DNA from: Spiroplasma endosymbiont of Amphimallon solstitiale
GTDB lineage: Bacteria > Bacillota_I > Bacilli_A > Mycoplasmatales > VBWQ01
Assembly (NCBI RefSeq): GCF_964030965.1
Contig: NZ_OZ034999.1
Location: 1,178,001 to 1,242,000 of the forward strand
Direction: 5' to 3'
Length of the DNA stretch: 64,000 nt
Within the stretch, counting starts at the first letter, position 1, and each line of letters opens with the position of its first letter. The notes under the pieces are model-generated. The model was given only the letters and a program-made list of their open reading frames with translations, made no database searches and was not told the origin of the DNA. Shown here piece after piece: positions 46,073-54,792 of the stretch. The translations under genes were made by a program, and so were the position numbers.

Positions 46073-46279
46073 ATGGATACAAGTTTAATTATAATTATTG
46101 CTAATGCTTGTATTAGTGGTGGTTATGTATTAGTAAAATTAGGAAGTGCTTTAATTTCTTTTGGAAAATCATTAAAAGACCCTAATAAAAAAGCACTTAA
46201 AAAACAAAATAAAATTAATAAATTACAAAGTAAATTAAATTCTATTAATAAACAAACAGAAGTAAAAAGTATTTATTAA
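46073..46279 (+). CDS. Phage-1 68-aa membrane protein
   Basis: Intact version of the gene cut at 2395: N-terminal membrane segment (LIIIIANACISGGYVLVKLG) and a Lys/Asn/Gln-rich helical tail. Strong site AAAGGTGGTGATT. Last gene of the late operon, followed by a terminator. Holin-like size and topology, not proven. Confidence 0.72.
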   Translation: MDTSLIIIIANACISGGYVLVKLGSALISFGKSLKDPNKKALKKQNKINKLQSKLNSINKQTEVKSIY

Positions 46280-46282
46280 TAA

Positions 46283-46306
46283 AAAATGCCTATTAAAGGC
46301 ATTTTT
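46283..46306. terminator. Bidirectional terminator between converging operons
   Basis: AAAATGCC / GGCATTTT stem with 7-base loop and A and T runs; it ends the plus-strand late genes and the minus-strand early genes. Confidence 0.88.
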
Positions 46307-46312
46307 ACTTAT

Positions 46313-47131
46313 TTATAAACTCATATGATTATAATCTCAATTTAATGAAGCATTATCTAAAAGTACATCACTCATATTAGCGCCATATTGACTACTTGTT
46401 TCACTATTAATGGTAAATCTATTATCATTTATTAATCTTCTTGTTTCATTATTAAATGCTGTTTCTTGCATTTCTTGAATATGATTTGTAGTTTCCATTG
46501 GTAATAAATTATGAATAATTTCACTTGCTCCAGCAACTATTGTCGGAACTGCATAAGCATTATTAAAATCATTATTTATCCCCATTGCAACACCACTTGA
46601 AATTAAACAACCACCAGTTGCCATATTACATATCTTTCTTATATTTTCAAATCTATTCGGTATTAATTCAGTAAAAGCACTAATAAGATTTGCAAAAGCA
46701 AAAGCATTTAATGAAATATAAGTATCTCAATCCATGAAATTATTATCATTATTAGTATTAATATTAAATAATAAATCTGGTGGAAATGGGTCAACAGTAG
46801 TTGTAGGAATTGGTGTTGTTGGAATAATAGGATTAATATTATTTTCGTTTCATTTAATATAATTTGTTATAAAAGTTGTACTTAAACCAATTGTTATTTT
46901 TTTAAATATATTAATTAATTTATTTTTAGGTGTTGGATGTTGATTAATATTTCAAATATCAATTCCTAATTTTTTACTAAAAAATAAAGCATTAATACTT
47001 CCTAATATTGGATAATTTAATAAATGTCCATAATATGAACTTATACCTATCATTGCTGATAATGGTGATATTCCCGTTCTTATTAATTTTAATAAAGTAT
47101 AATTTGAATTTGTAGTTTCTGTATTTGGCAT
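46313..47131 (-). CDS. Phage 272-aa membrane protein (phage 1)
   Basis: 272 aa, homologue of 18072-18890: shared N-terminus (NYTLLKLIRTGISPLSAMIG), Pro/Thr linker (IPTTPIPTTTVDPFPP) and a conserved C-terminal third (MATGGCLISSGVAMGINNDF ... WDYNHMSL). Two hydrophobic regions. Last gene of the early operon. Role unknown; strong conservation in both phage types marks it as a core gene. Confidence 0.7.
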
Positions 47132-47134
47132 TTT

Positions 47135-47245
47135 CTATTCTCCTTTTATAATAATGTTCATAAGTTTATAAATTAAATAATTGTTATAAAAATTACATTC
47201 TTTATAATCTTCTGTTAAATATATTAATAACTCCATATTATTCAT
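47135..47245 (-). CDS. Phage-1 36-aa protein
   Basis: Short frame fitting exactly between neighbours (start overlaps the previous stop, ends 3 bases before the next ATG). Aromatic and hydrophobic. Support is positional only. Confidence 0.4.
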   Translation of the reverse strand: MNNMELLIYLTEDYKECNFYNNYLIYKLMNIIIKGE

Positions 47246-47247
47246 GA

Positions 47248-47505
47248 TTAACTTTCTTTTATAAATTTAAATTGCATATTTCCAATAGTATCTCTATTAT
47301 TACCAACTATAATTAAATATCCAGTTTGATTATTTTCTAATATTCATGAATAAAAAATATCTTGTGGATATAATTTTGGATATAAATTTAATGCTAATAA
47401 ATAACATAAAGCATCTTCTTTATTTTTTAATAAACTTACTGTTGGACATTTTATTTCTTTTGGACTTTTGTCATTATAAAATCATTCAGTTCTAATATTT
47501 CTCAT
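47248..47505 (-). CDS. Phage-1 85-aa protein downstream of the hammerhead
   Basis: 85 aa with two TGA tryptophans. Contains KNKEDALCYLLALNLYPKLY and GYLIIVGNNRD, faintly like the phage-2 protein at 17522-17758. Its start lies 19 bases 3' of the hammerhead core, with site AAAGGATGTG between, so ribozyme cleavage would set the 5' end of its mRNA. No family recognised. Confidence 0.65.
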
Positions 47506-47523
47506 TATTTCACATCCTTTTAT

Positions 47524-47604
47524 GAACTCATCAGCACCGTAATAAACGGTGGACTATAGAATTATAATGTTATCCAAATTTTTAATAATTCTATAGTTTC
47601 GTTC
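47524..47604 (-). ncRNA. Type II hammerhead ribozyme
   Basis: All conserved parts are present, read on the minus strand 5' to 3': stem II strand GAAC (47604-47601), GAAA (47600-47597), stem III CTATAGAATTAT paired with ATAATTCTATAG (47596-47585 and 47565-47554; loop of 19), cleavage triplet GTC (47554-47552), stem I CACCGT / ACGGTG with loop TTATT (47551-47535), CTGATGA (47534-47528), and the second stem II strand GTTC (47527-47524). Cleavage is expected after the C at 47552. Stem II is the open one, which makes it type II. It lies between two early-operon genes. Confidence 0.93.
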
Positions 47605-47704
47605 TGTATAGATATAAAATTTAGGACTTACATTGACATATTTTAAGCAAGAATAAAAAATAGGGAATAGGAGTTAGAAAGGATATATGTCAAATGCCTA
47701 AATA

Positions 47705-47815
47705 TTAATTATTTTCAATATTAATATCATCAATATTTATATTGATAGTTATTCCAACTAAATTTTTTAATTCTTTTAATTTATCTATTATTTCTAAAAT
47801 ATCTTGTTTAGTCAT
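47705..47815 (-). CDS. Phage-1 36-aa protein upstream of the hammerhead
   Basis: Short helical frame (MTKQDILEIIDKLKELKNLV) overlapping the previous gene by 8 bases. Followed by 100 non-coding bases that lead into the ribozyme. Confidence 0.5.
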   Translation of the reverse strand: MTKQDILEIIDKLKELKNLVGITININIDDINIENN

Positions 47816-47966
47816 TATCAAATTCACCATTTTTAATTTTTTCATAAATTATTTTTAAAGTATGTTGTGCTGATAAATTATAATTTTTTAATGCTTCTTC
47901 TATTGGTAATTTATAATATTTATTAATCTCATTTATTAAATAATTATTTAATTTTTCTTTATTCAT
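47808..47966 (-). CDS. Phage 52-aa helical protein (phage 1)
   Basis: 52 aa; homologue of 18907-19065 by length and by its start (MNKEKL) and end (NGEFDND). Directly behind recT. Confidence 0.65.
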   Translation of the reverse strand: MNKEKLNNYLINEINKYYKLPIEEALKNYNLSAQHTLKIIYEKIKNGEFDND

Positions 47967-47983
47967 AATGAATTTACCTTTCA

Positions 47984-48826
47984 CTAAACTTCAAAATTTT
48001 CTATAATTTCTTCTTCTTTTTCTAATTCTTTTAATTTAGATAAAGTAGAATTTATATCAGTATTATCAATATTATTATTTGAATTAATAATTTTAACTTC
48101 ATCACCAGTATTATCCTTATATGCAATAGTTTCTTCATCAATTACTACACCTTGGTCTAATTGAAGTGCCAAATTAATATCATCTTGATTATTTAATACT
48201 ATAATTGGTGTTTTATTAATTTCACGAATTAATGCTTTAACTACTGTTTTTAAAGCCATTTGGTCAAATGCAGAAGTTCATATATGATTTAATTTTCATT
48301 CTTGACTTTTTTTATTATAAGTTTTTCCATATTTATCTTTATGTTGATTAATTTCTTCAACAGTCATTCCTTTATAAAAATTATTAATTTTACCATTTTT
48401 ATCTAAAAGTGAAATATAACAATAATAACCAATAGTATTAATTGTTTTTCTTTCAAAAATTAATGCTGGATTAATTTCTCATTTATTATTTTCTTTATTA
48501 AATTTATGTGCAGTTGTTATTTTTTCTCTTTGAAAATCAACAACTAATCCAGTTCTTTGTAATAATGTTAATCAACCATCTTCTTGAATTTGAACTTGTA
48601 ATTCATCACCATAAGGAATTAATGCTAATTCTTTTTTAATTGGATTAATTGAAAGATTTAATTTATATAAATTAATTAATGCATTAATTAAACTTTGTGT
48701 ATTCATATTTTTTAAATCTTTACTAGAATTTATAATCATTTCATAATAATTTCTAAATTTTACATATTCTTCTTTATTACTTTTAATAAAATTAGGAATT
48801 TTTAATTCATTTTTATTATTACTCAT
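47984..48826 (-). CDS. recT: RecT-family single-strand annealing protein
   Basis: 280 aa. RecT pattern: LALIPYGDELQVQIQEDGWLT-type core (residues about 64-84) followed by a hydrophobic block with LLQRTGLVVDFQ, and the C-terminal AFDQMALKTVVKALIRE motif that resembles the conserved KK-x-V-KR-L helix of RecT. Acidic tail (KELEKEEEIIENFEV). RecT pairs complementary single strands during phage recombination; its exonuclease partner is likely the PD-(D/E)XK gene at 49521-50171. Confidence 0.85.
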
Positions 48827-48947
48827 TAGTTGATTCTCCTTTTTTATTTAATAATTCTAAAATTTCATCTAATTTTTTATTAATTTTTCCTAAATGTTTT
48901 AATAAAATTAAAATTGATTTATCCATACCAGAACTTTTTTTATCCAT
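48819..48947 (-). CDS. Phage-1 42-aa protein before recT
   Basis: Short helical frame (ILILLKHLGKINKKLDEILE) overlapping the recT start by 8 bases. Function unknown. Confidence 0.5.
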   Translation of the reverse strand: MDKKSSGMDKSILILLKHLGKINKKLDEILELLNKKGESTNE

Positions 48948-48956
48948 AAGTTGCTC

Positions 48957-49148
48957 CTATCATTTTTTAATTGTTTTAAATCTATTATCTAAATGTACTT
49001 CAATATTTTTATTAGGATTAACTATTAAATGACTATTAATAACAATTCAATTATTTACATTACTATCTAATTTTTTAGGTAATTTATCAAATTCAATTGA
49101 ATTACAAGAATAAATAATTTTTTCTTTAATTGATTTTTCATTAATCAT
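48957..49148 (-). CDS. Phage-1 63-aa early protein
   Basis: 63 aa, overlaps the previous gene by 8 bases, ends KKW (TGA then TAG). No motif recognised. Confidence 0.55.
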
Positions 49149-49362
49149 TTTTATCATTCTTTTCTAATCTAAATTTAAAAATAAAATCTATATCATTTTC
49201 TTCAAATTCTTTTTTTACAATTTTATTTCAATTTTTATATTGAATTTCATTTTTAAAACTTAATAATATACTTAATAAGTTATTTTTTACTTCTTCATAA
49301 TTTCATTGTTCATCTGTAATTACTGATGTAGCACAAACAATTTTTTTTACTTTTCTATTCAT
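49141..49362 (-). CDS. Phage-1 73-aa early protein
   Basis: 73 aa, charged, two TGA tryptophans, overlapping both neighbours by 8 bases. No motif recognised; supported by operon packing. Confidence 0.55.
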
Positions 49363-49528
49363 TCTTTAATTCTCCTAAATCTGTAAAAATTCTTGTTTTT
49401 AATAAAAATAATTCATGTTTAATTTGATTTCTAATTTCAATTTTTATTTCTTCATCATATACTTCTTCTATTAATTCAGTTAAATATTTAATATTTTCTT
49501 TAATTTCATTTGTTTCTTTTTTAATCAT
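49355..49528 (-). CDS. Phage-1 57-aa coiled-coil protein
   Basis: 57 aa helical protein (KETNEIKENIKYLTELIEE). Start ATG at 49528 overlaps the nuclease gene end by 8 bases with site AAAGGAGAAAATAAAA. Confidence 0.55.
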   Translation of the reverse strand: MIKKETNEIKENIKYLTELIEEVYDEEIKIEIRNQIKHELFLLKTRIFTDLGELKNE

Positions 49529-50171
49529 TTTTATTTTCTCCTTTAAAATATTTTGTTTTTGCATTAAATCATTCAATTAATAATTCACTGGTTATTTCAA
49601 TTTCTATTGTTTCTTGATTATTTTTATTAGTTAAATAAACATAAGTTTTATTACATGGACTTATATCATTAGCAAGTAACATACAATAATAAGCAGTTAA
49701 TTGTAATTTAATTCTTTTTAATTTATCTTCATCAATACAAGCATAAGTTTTATAATCTACTAAATAATATTTATTTTCTTTTTTATTTAAATAAACTAAA
49801 TCGGGTGTTCCAGCAATTACATTATCATTAATAGGTTTTTCAATAATAAATTCATAATTATTTTTATCTTTAAATTTTTCTTTTAAAAACATAAGTGATT
49901 TTTTACAATAAGAATAATTTATATTATTAGTTACTGGTTTTAATTTTTTTAATAAATTATTAATTATATTTTCTTCATTAATATTTTGTAAATATAATTC
50001 ATTAAGTTTATGAACTCATTTACCACGAACTGAAGCATTTTTTAATACTTCTGGTGCTATATGACTATATCCAAAACCTAAATAATTATCAATAATTCTA
50101 GAAACTGATATTAATTCTTTATCTTCTAAAAAATATTGATGAGTTTCTTTTTTAAAAATTAATTTACTCAT
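49521..50171 (-). CDS. PD-(D/E)XK phage exonuclease
   Basis: 216 aa. RecB/lambda-exonuclease-type active site: Asp in VIAGTPDLVYLN (about residue 122) and the VDYKTYA strand (Asp and Lys, about 137-139), preceded by an alpha helix with EEN-type acidic residues. Makes the single strands that RecT pairs; the two form a phage Red-like recombination system separated here by four small genes. Confidence 0.8.
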
Positions 50172-50286
50172 ATTTATTTCTACCTATTAATAATCAAAAA
50201 CATTTATTACATAATCTATTACCAAAAGAAGATTGTTTTCTACATTTATCACAAGAACCAATCATTCTATATTCTCTATATTCCAT
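50164..50286 (-). CDS. Phage-1 40-aa zinc-ribbon protein
   Basis: CDKC and CNKC pairs 14 residues apart in a 40-aa protein, overlapping the nuclease start by 8 bases. Probably zinc binding. Confidence 0.6.
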
Positions 50287-50304
50287 AAATATTAATCCTT
50301 TCAA

Positions 50305-50487
50305 TTAATGTTTAGAAGCAATAATTATTAATGTTAAAATCATAATAATAATTCCAATTGTTAAAAATATAATTCTACTTTTTCATGATTTTTTATAAAA
50401 TTCTTTTTGCTCTTCAATTAATTCAATTTGTTCTTTTAATAATTTATTTTGTAATTTTTCATTTTCTTTTTCTTTTTCTTCTTCCAT
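50305..50487 (-). CDS. Phage-1 60-aa membrane protein
   Basis: Glu/Lys-rich coiled-coil first half, then one C-terminal membrane segment (IIFLTIGIIIMILTLIIIAS). Start overlaps nothing but lies 3 bases after the previous stop. Confidence 0.6.
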
Positions 50488-50489
50488 TT

Positions 50490-50678
50490 TTAATATTTCC
50501 TTTCTTTTTTTTCATATCAAATTTCTTTTAAATGTAATCCTAATTTTCAACAATAAATACAAATAACTTTATTATTTTTATCTTGTAAAAATATATTTTT
50601 AAAATAAAATAAATGTTTCATTCTAAATTTTTCACAATAACTACAAAAATATCTTTGTTCTTTAAAATTATGTTTCAT
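50490..50678 (-). CDS. Phage-1 62-aa zinc-ribbon protein, first early gene
   Basis: CSYC and CIYC pairs, 28 residues apart; same plan as the phage-2 protein at 16169-16339. Site GAAGGAAAAAAT before the ATG. Its promoter probably lies in the TATATATTAACATATT-rich stretch near 50700-50715. Confidence 0.65.
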
Positions 50679-50764
50679 ATTTTTTCCTTCTTTAACTTTA
50701 ATATGTTAATATATATTTGATAGAGTATGTATATATATAAAAAACCCCCTATTTTCTTAAATAA

Positions 50765-51003
50765 TACAAATGTAATTGTTAATTAGATTAATGGGTTCTT
50801 TACTGAGCCATAATAAGGCTATTCAAATTAATCTATAATTACATTAAGCGATACAGTGTAACATTTTAACTTGCTTAACATTAAATGCTCTTTTATTCTG
50901 ATATAGAAGTATTTACATAAAGTACTCACTATTAGACTTCTACGACAGTTTTATGAAGTTTTAATCTTTTAACAAAAAAAGAACGATAGTTATATCGTTC
51001 TTT
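50765..51003 (+). ncRNA. Candidate structured RNA with terminator
   Basis: No frame between the divergent genes. Helices: ATGTAATT / AATTACAT (50770-50777 / 50837-50844), TAGATTAAT / ATTAATCTA (50784-50792 / 50827-50835), AGCC / GGCT inside it, and AGAAGT / ACTTCT around 50905-50942. It ends in AAAGAACGATA / TATCGTTCTTT (50978-51003) followed by T-rich sequence, an intrinsic terminator on the plus strand. Family not recognised. Confidence 0.5.
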
Positions 51004-51045
51004 GTTATTTTATGAAACTAGGAGTTAAAGTGATACGCCCTTATT

Positions 51046-51705
51046 ATGTTATCAAAATATATTTATTCATTTTTATCAATAAACAAAGGTTTAAATGATG
51101 ATAATAAAATATTATTACCATATTATTTTGAATTAAAATCAAGCCCAATAAAACCTACTGGCAAAGATATTTGAAAATTCAAAGATGTAACAGTAATACT
51201 AAAATCCGTTTATTTTGATTTTACAGATATTAATAACATCAAATTAAAAAATAATGATATTAGTCAAAATGAATTATTCAAACTAGATGATAATCAATTT
51301 AACTGATTATCTATAACTAACGAATTAGAAAGTAATAATATACCTTCTTTAATTCCAGCAGATTGAACACTTGGTAATGGTGAATATGGTAAGTATTTTA
51401 CAAGAGCAATTATGGATAAAAGTAAAATTGAAAATGCTTTTAATTTGTATGGTTCAAATCAATCTCAATTATTTTCTAAATTAGAATTTTATAAAGAAAT
51501 TTCACAAATTGATAATAATAGTGAATTTGAATTGCAAATTGAAAATCCGATTAATAACTTAAATCGGATTGAAATTAGTGGTATATTTGGTGCTGGTAAT
51601 TATGATTTAATTTTAATAACTGATAAACAAGAAATAAATTTAACTAATATTAATTTATTTGATAAATATAATGAAAATATTTCATATATTAATATTGAAA
51701 TTTAA
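51046..51705 (+). CDS. Unknown 219-aa phage-region protein
   Basis: 219 aa, Asn- and Ile-rich, beta-type composition in the last third (FELQIENPINNLNRIEISG...). No motif recognised. The nearest ribosome-binding-like AGGAG is about 21 bases from the ATG, so translation may be weak or begin elsewhere. It follows the structured RNA and terminator. Confidence 0.5.
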
Positions 51706-51714
51706 TATCTATAT

Positions 51715-51954
51715 TTAATTTAGTAAATTTTTATTATCAAATTTTCCTTTTTTAATTTTTTTAATTAAGTCATTATAAACTTCAATTTCAACTTGAAGAC
51801 AAAGTAATGTGCGCATTGTATCCATAATTAAATTTTCATTATTGTTTTTATTATCTTGTTCTTTTTCAAGTTTTATTTCTAAAAAATCAAAAAAATCTTT
51901 CTTATCTTTTATTTCTTCTTGTAATTTTTTAATCATAAATTTTTTATCAATCAT
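51715..51954 (-). CDS. Unknown 79-aa coiled-coil protein
   Basis: 79 aa, highly charged and helical. Downstream of the poly-G gene on the same strand. No family recognised. Confidence 0.5.
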   Translation of the reverse strand: MIDKKFMIKKLQEEIKDKKDFFDFLEIKLEKEQDNKNNNENLIMDTMRTLLCLQVEIEVYNDLIKKIKKGKFDNKNLLN

Positions 51955-51977
51955 AGTTTAAAATCCTTAATTTTATT

Positions 51978-52273
51978 TTAATTATTAAAATATCCATCAG
52001 GATAACTACCATTTCATTTTATATCTTCATCATAATGTGATTTAATATCAAAATATAAATTTATATTTGTACCATTATTGATTTTATGAGACCATATTGT
52101 TGTTCCAGCCCCCCCCAGTAGACTGTATAGTCATGTCCTAAATATGATTTATAACCATTAGTTTGATTATGTGCTAGTGAACCAATTATTAAACCAGTTA
52201 CTCCGCTTATTGCACCAGTTAGCGCTAATGCTAATGTTATTTTACTTAAATTTGTTTTTATTCATGTTTTCAT
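51978..52273 (-). pseudogene. Membrane-anchored protein with out-of-frame poly-G tract
   Basis: Starts ATG at 52273 with site AGGAGAAATTTATT; N-terminal hydrophobic segment (ITLALALTGAISGVTGLIIG) suits a membrane anchor or signal. At codons 53-55 there is a run of eight G (minus strand; C run at 52109-52116). With eight the frame stops after about 17 more codons; with nine or six it continues as AGTTIWSHKINNGT to ...GYFNN and ends at 51978 (98 aa). So the gene is off as read, and may be switched by slippage. Confidence 0.6.
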
Positions 52274-52289
52274 AATAAATTTCTCCTTT

Positions 52290-52463
52290 TTATTTTTTCT
52301 TTAATTTTTGACAAGTTTTTAATCATTTTGGTAATAATACATGTTTTAAATTAATTGCATGATTTTTACAAAGAAAAAGACTAAATGTTGTTGATTTTAA
52401 TTCTAATAATACAATATTACTTCATTTGTTATTACAATTTTTACTTTGACAAACAACATTCAT
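52290..52463 (-). CDS. Small Cys/His protein, phage early type
   Basis: 57 aa with CQSKNC and FLCKNHAINL; same pattern as 17770-17952. Begins inside the end of the preceding short frame. Confidence 0.55.
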
Positions 52464-52527
52464 TTTGTAAAATCTTTTTTAAAGATTTCAAATTATTTAC
52501 AACTTTTAATGATTTTTCTTTATTCAT
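52441..52527 (-). CDS. 28-aa leader-like peptide
   Basis: Short frame MNKEKSLKVVNNLKSLKKIL... with a reasonable site (AAGGAGTAAATTATA), overlapping the next gene by 23 bases. May serve translational coupling. Weakly supported. Confidence 0.3.
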   Translation of the reverse strand: MNKEKSLKVVNNLKSLKKILQNECCLSK

Positions 52528-52610
52528 TATAATTTACTCCTTAATTTTTAACATTTTATTGCTTAATTGTAACCATTTTTTGACTTTTTTACAAGTATGC
52601 TTTTAAATGC

Positions 52611-52642
52611 AAAATAACGCCTAAATTAAAGGCGTTTATTTT
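52611..52642. terminator. Hairpin with A/T runs
   Basis: AACGCC / GGCGTT stem extended by AAAATA/TATTTT; likely intrinsic terminator in either direction. The rest of 52528-52829 holds only AT-rich sequence with possible promoter boxes for the transposase at 52830. Confidence 0.75.
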
Positions 52643-52829
52643 ATGATACCTATACTATTAATTATATTGAAATTGTTTATTATATTTTAAATATGAAAGC
52701 ATTTTTTAAAATTTTTTTTATTTTATTTAAAATAACACTTATATATTTATATAATAATTAAGTAAATTAATTTTTTAAATATATTTACAATAAATTTAGA
52801 TTTTTTTAAAATAGTTAGGAGAAGTAAAT

Positions 52830-53951
52830 GTGAATTTTAATTATAAATGAAATTTTAGAGAACAAAGTGCAAAAATTGATAAATTAGTTTTAGAACATAT
52901 AACAAAGAAATGAGAAAAATGAGATTGAAGAATAAAAAATACAAGAGATAAAAAGAAATATAAAATTGTTGATTATCAATATCGAACAAGAAAAATAATG
53001 TATGGATTAGTAACTTATAAAAGAAGAATTTATGAATATTTTGATGAAAAATTACAAAAATGAGTTCGTGTTTGTTTAGTTGATGAATGACTAGAATTAC
53101 CTAAATATAAAAGAATTGGTGAAGATATTGAAGACACTATTATTGAAAATTTTGCTGATGGAAAAAGATATCGTGATATTTGTGCTATTTGTAAAAAAGC
53201 AGGTATTAGTGTTAGTAGTGTTCATAGAGTTTTTAAAAATTTTGAAATAGTTGAAACAAATCCAGTAAAAGTAAAATTAGAAAAAAATCAACCTATTTTT
53301 GTAGCAATTGATGATGGTCATCGAAAATTTTGAAATTTTAAACGTAAAGGTATAAAACACTCTATGCGTTTAATAGTAACATATACAGATAATATTAATC
53401 ACAAAGTACAAAATAAAAGAGTAAAAGCAATTATTAGACCAACAAAAACAAAAATTGGAGTTAAAAAAACTGCTGAATTTGTTAAAGAACATTGTCAAAA
53501 ATTTTATGAAAATATTGAACAAGCAAAAATTATTATTTGTGGTGATAGTGCAGGATGAATTAAAGAAGTTGCTGATTATTTAGGTGCACAGTTTGTTTTA
53601 GATAAATTCCATTTAATTAGAACATTATATCTTGGTATAATGGCTGGAAATAAAGGAAAGTATGTAAAAGAATATAATCATTGTAAAAATTTAATTAATA
53701 ATGGTCAATATGAACAATTAATTGATTATTTATATAAAGAATTAGATAATCATAAAAAATTAAAGAAAAAATATTTTAAAAATAATAAACAAGGTATTGA
53801 AAATCAAGGTGCAAAATGAAATATCGGTTGTTTTACAGAAACAAATATTTGACATGTTTTAAAAGAAATGCTTGGTAATAGAACATATAATATTTTAATT
53901 TATATTAAAATGGTTATTTTTAAATGTAATAAGATAAATTTAGAAACATAG
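52830..53951 (+). CDS. ISLre2 / Mbov_0401-like transposase, second type
   Basis: 373 aa with GTG start (site TTAGGAGAAGTAAAT; the overlapping ATG is out of frame). Same family as the genes at 13516 and 30996 but a different member: N-terminal TRDKKKYKIVDYQYRTRK, helix-turn-helix-like GKRYRDICAICKKAGISVSS, then FVAIDDGHRKFW, IIICGDSAGWIKEVADYLG and FVLDKFHLIRTL, and the ending GCFTETNIWHVLKEML. May close the phage-1R unit on its right side. The C-terminus (IYIKMVIFKCNKINLET) may be frayed. Confidence 0.78.
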
Positions 53952-53953
53952 TT

Positions 53954-54559
53954 TTAATGAACATAGTAATTATTAATTATTTCACAATTTTGTATTGCAT
54001 CTCAAAAATTATTATTGTTTATCTTTACTTTTAAACCAATAATGAAAAAAGTTAATGATAAAGTTATTATTGCTAAAATTGGTACTAAAATTACACAAAA
54101 AATAACTCCAATTTGTAATTGAATTCAATTGTAATAATTTCCATTACAATTAGTTATTGAACATACAGATTTGGGAGAACAACCTAAAATATGGATTATA
54201 CTGGTTCTACTTAATATTCCAAATCCATTTTTTTCCTTTAATTTTGTAGAAAAGTAATGATACATGATAAAGTGTTATTTTTAGAGAATTTTTACACTAA
54301 ATAATGTTACTTTTAACAAATTTTTAATTAAAAATAATATTTTAAGTGTAAATTGATGAATAATTTTTGGTCATCCATACTTTTCTACATAATTAAAATT
54401 TTTTTCTAGGTTTATATATTTTTTTGTTAATAAATTGTAAATATGAGAATGATAATCACAAGAACCTATAATAGTTAAACCTATAATCATAATTAAAATA
54501 GTAAAAATAAATAATAATACAGTTAATAACTGTAATTTTTTCAGTGTTTTAATTTTCAT
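53954..54559 (-). pseudogene. Small membrane protein, split by a MITE
   Basis: Removing the MITE and one target copy gives exactly 145 codons (144 aa): membrane segment near residues 10-32, a Cys-containing loop (GSCDYHSH ... GCSPKSVCSITNC), then a second membrane segment near 92-118. Four or more cysteines in the outer loop could form disulfides. No family recognised. Site AAGGAGAATTTAAAG. Confidence 0.7.
54236..54398 (-). mobile_element. MITE copy E (163 bp)
   Basis: Same orientation as copy D; target duplication TTTTTTTC at 54228-54235 and 54399-54406. The only copy outside clearly recognisable phage structural genes. Confidence 0.92.
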
Positions 54560-54749
54560 CTTTAAATTCTCCTTAACTTTACTTCATAAGTTTAACATTT
54601 AACAAACTTAATTATAAGTATTTTAGTTGCAATTAATTGAAAAAAATTATATTATTTAAATACAATTTCATAAAAATCCAAATTATTTCTTGTCTAAAAA
54701 ATAATAAGACTATATGAATTAATTTATTCCGGATTTTTGACAATCTCCC

Positions 54750-54792
54750 TTTAATTTTTATATAAGTGTCCTTTTTAATTTTACAATTCAGG
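54750..54792 (-). mobile_element. Solo IS30 end (remnant)
   Basis: 43 bases matching the left terminus of the IS30 at 27249, with the terminal CCTGAATTG intact and the rest of the element missing. It abuts and truncates the gene at 54781-55023. The remaining gap 54560-54749 has no gene I can support. Confidence 0.85.
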
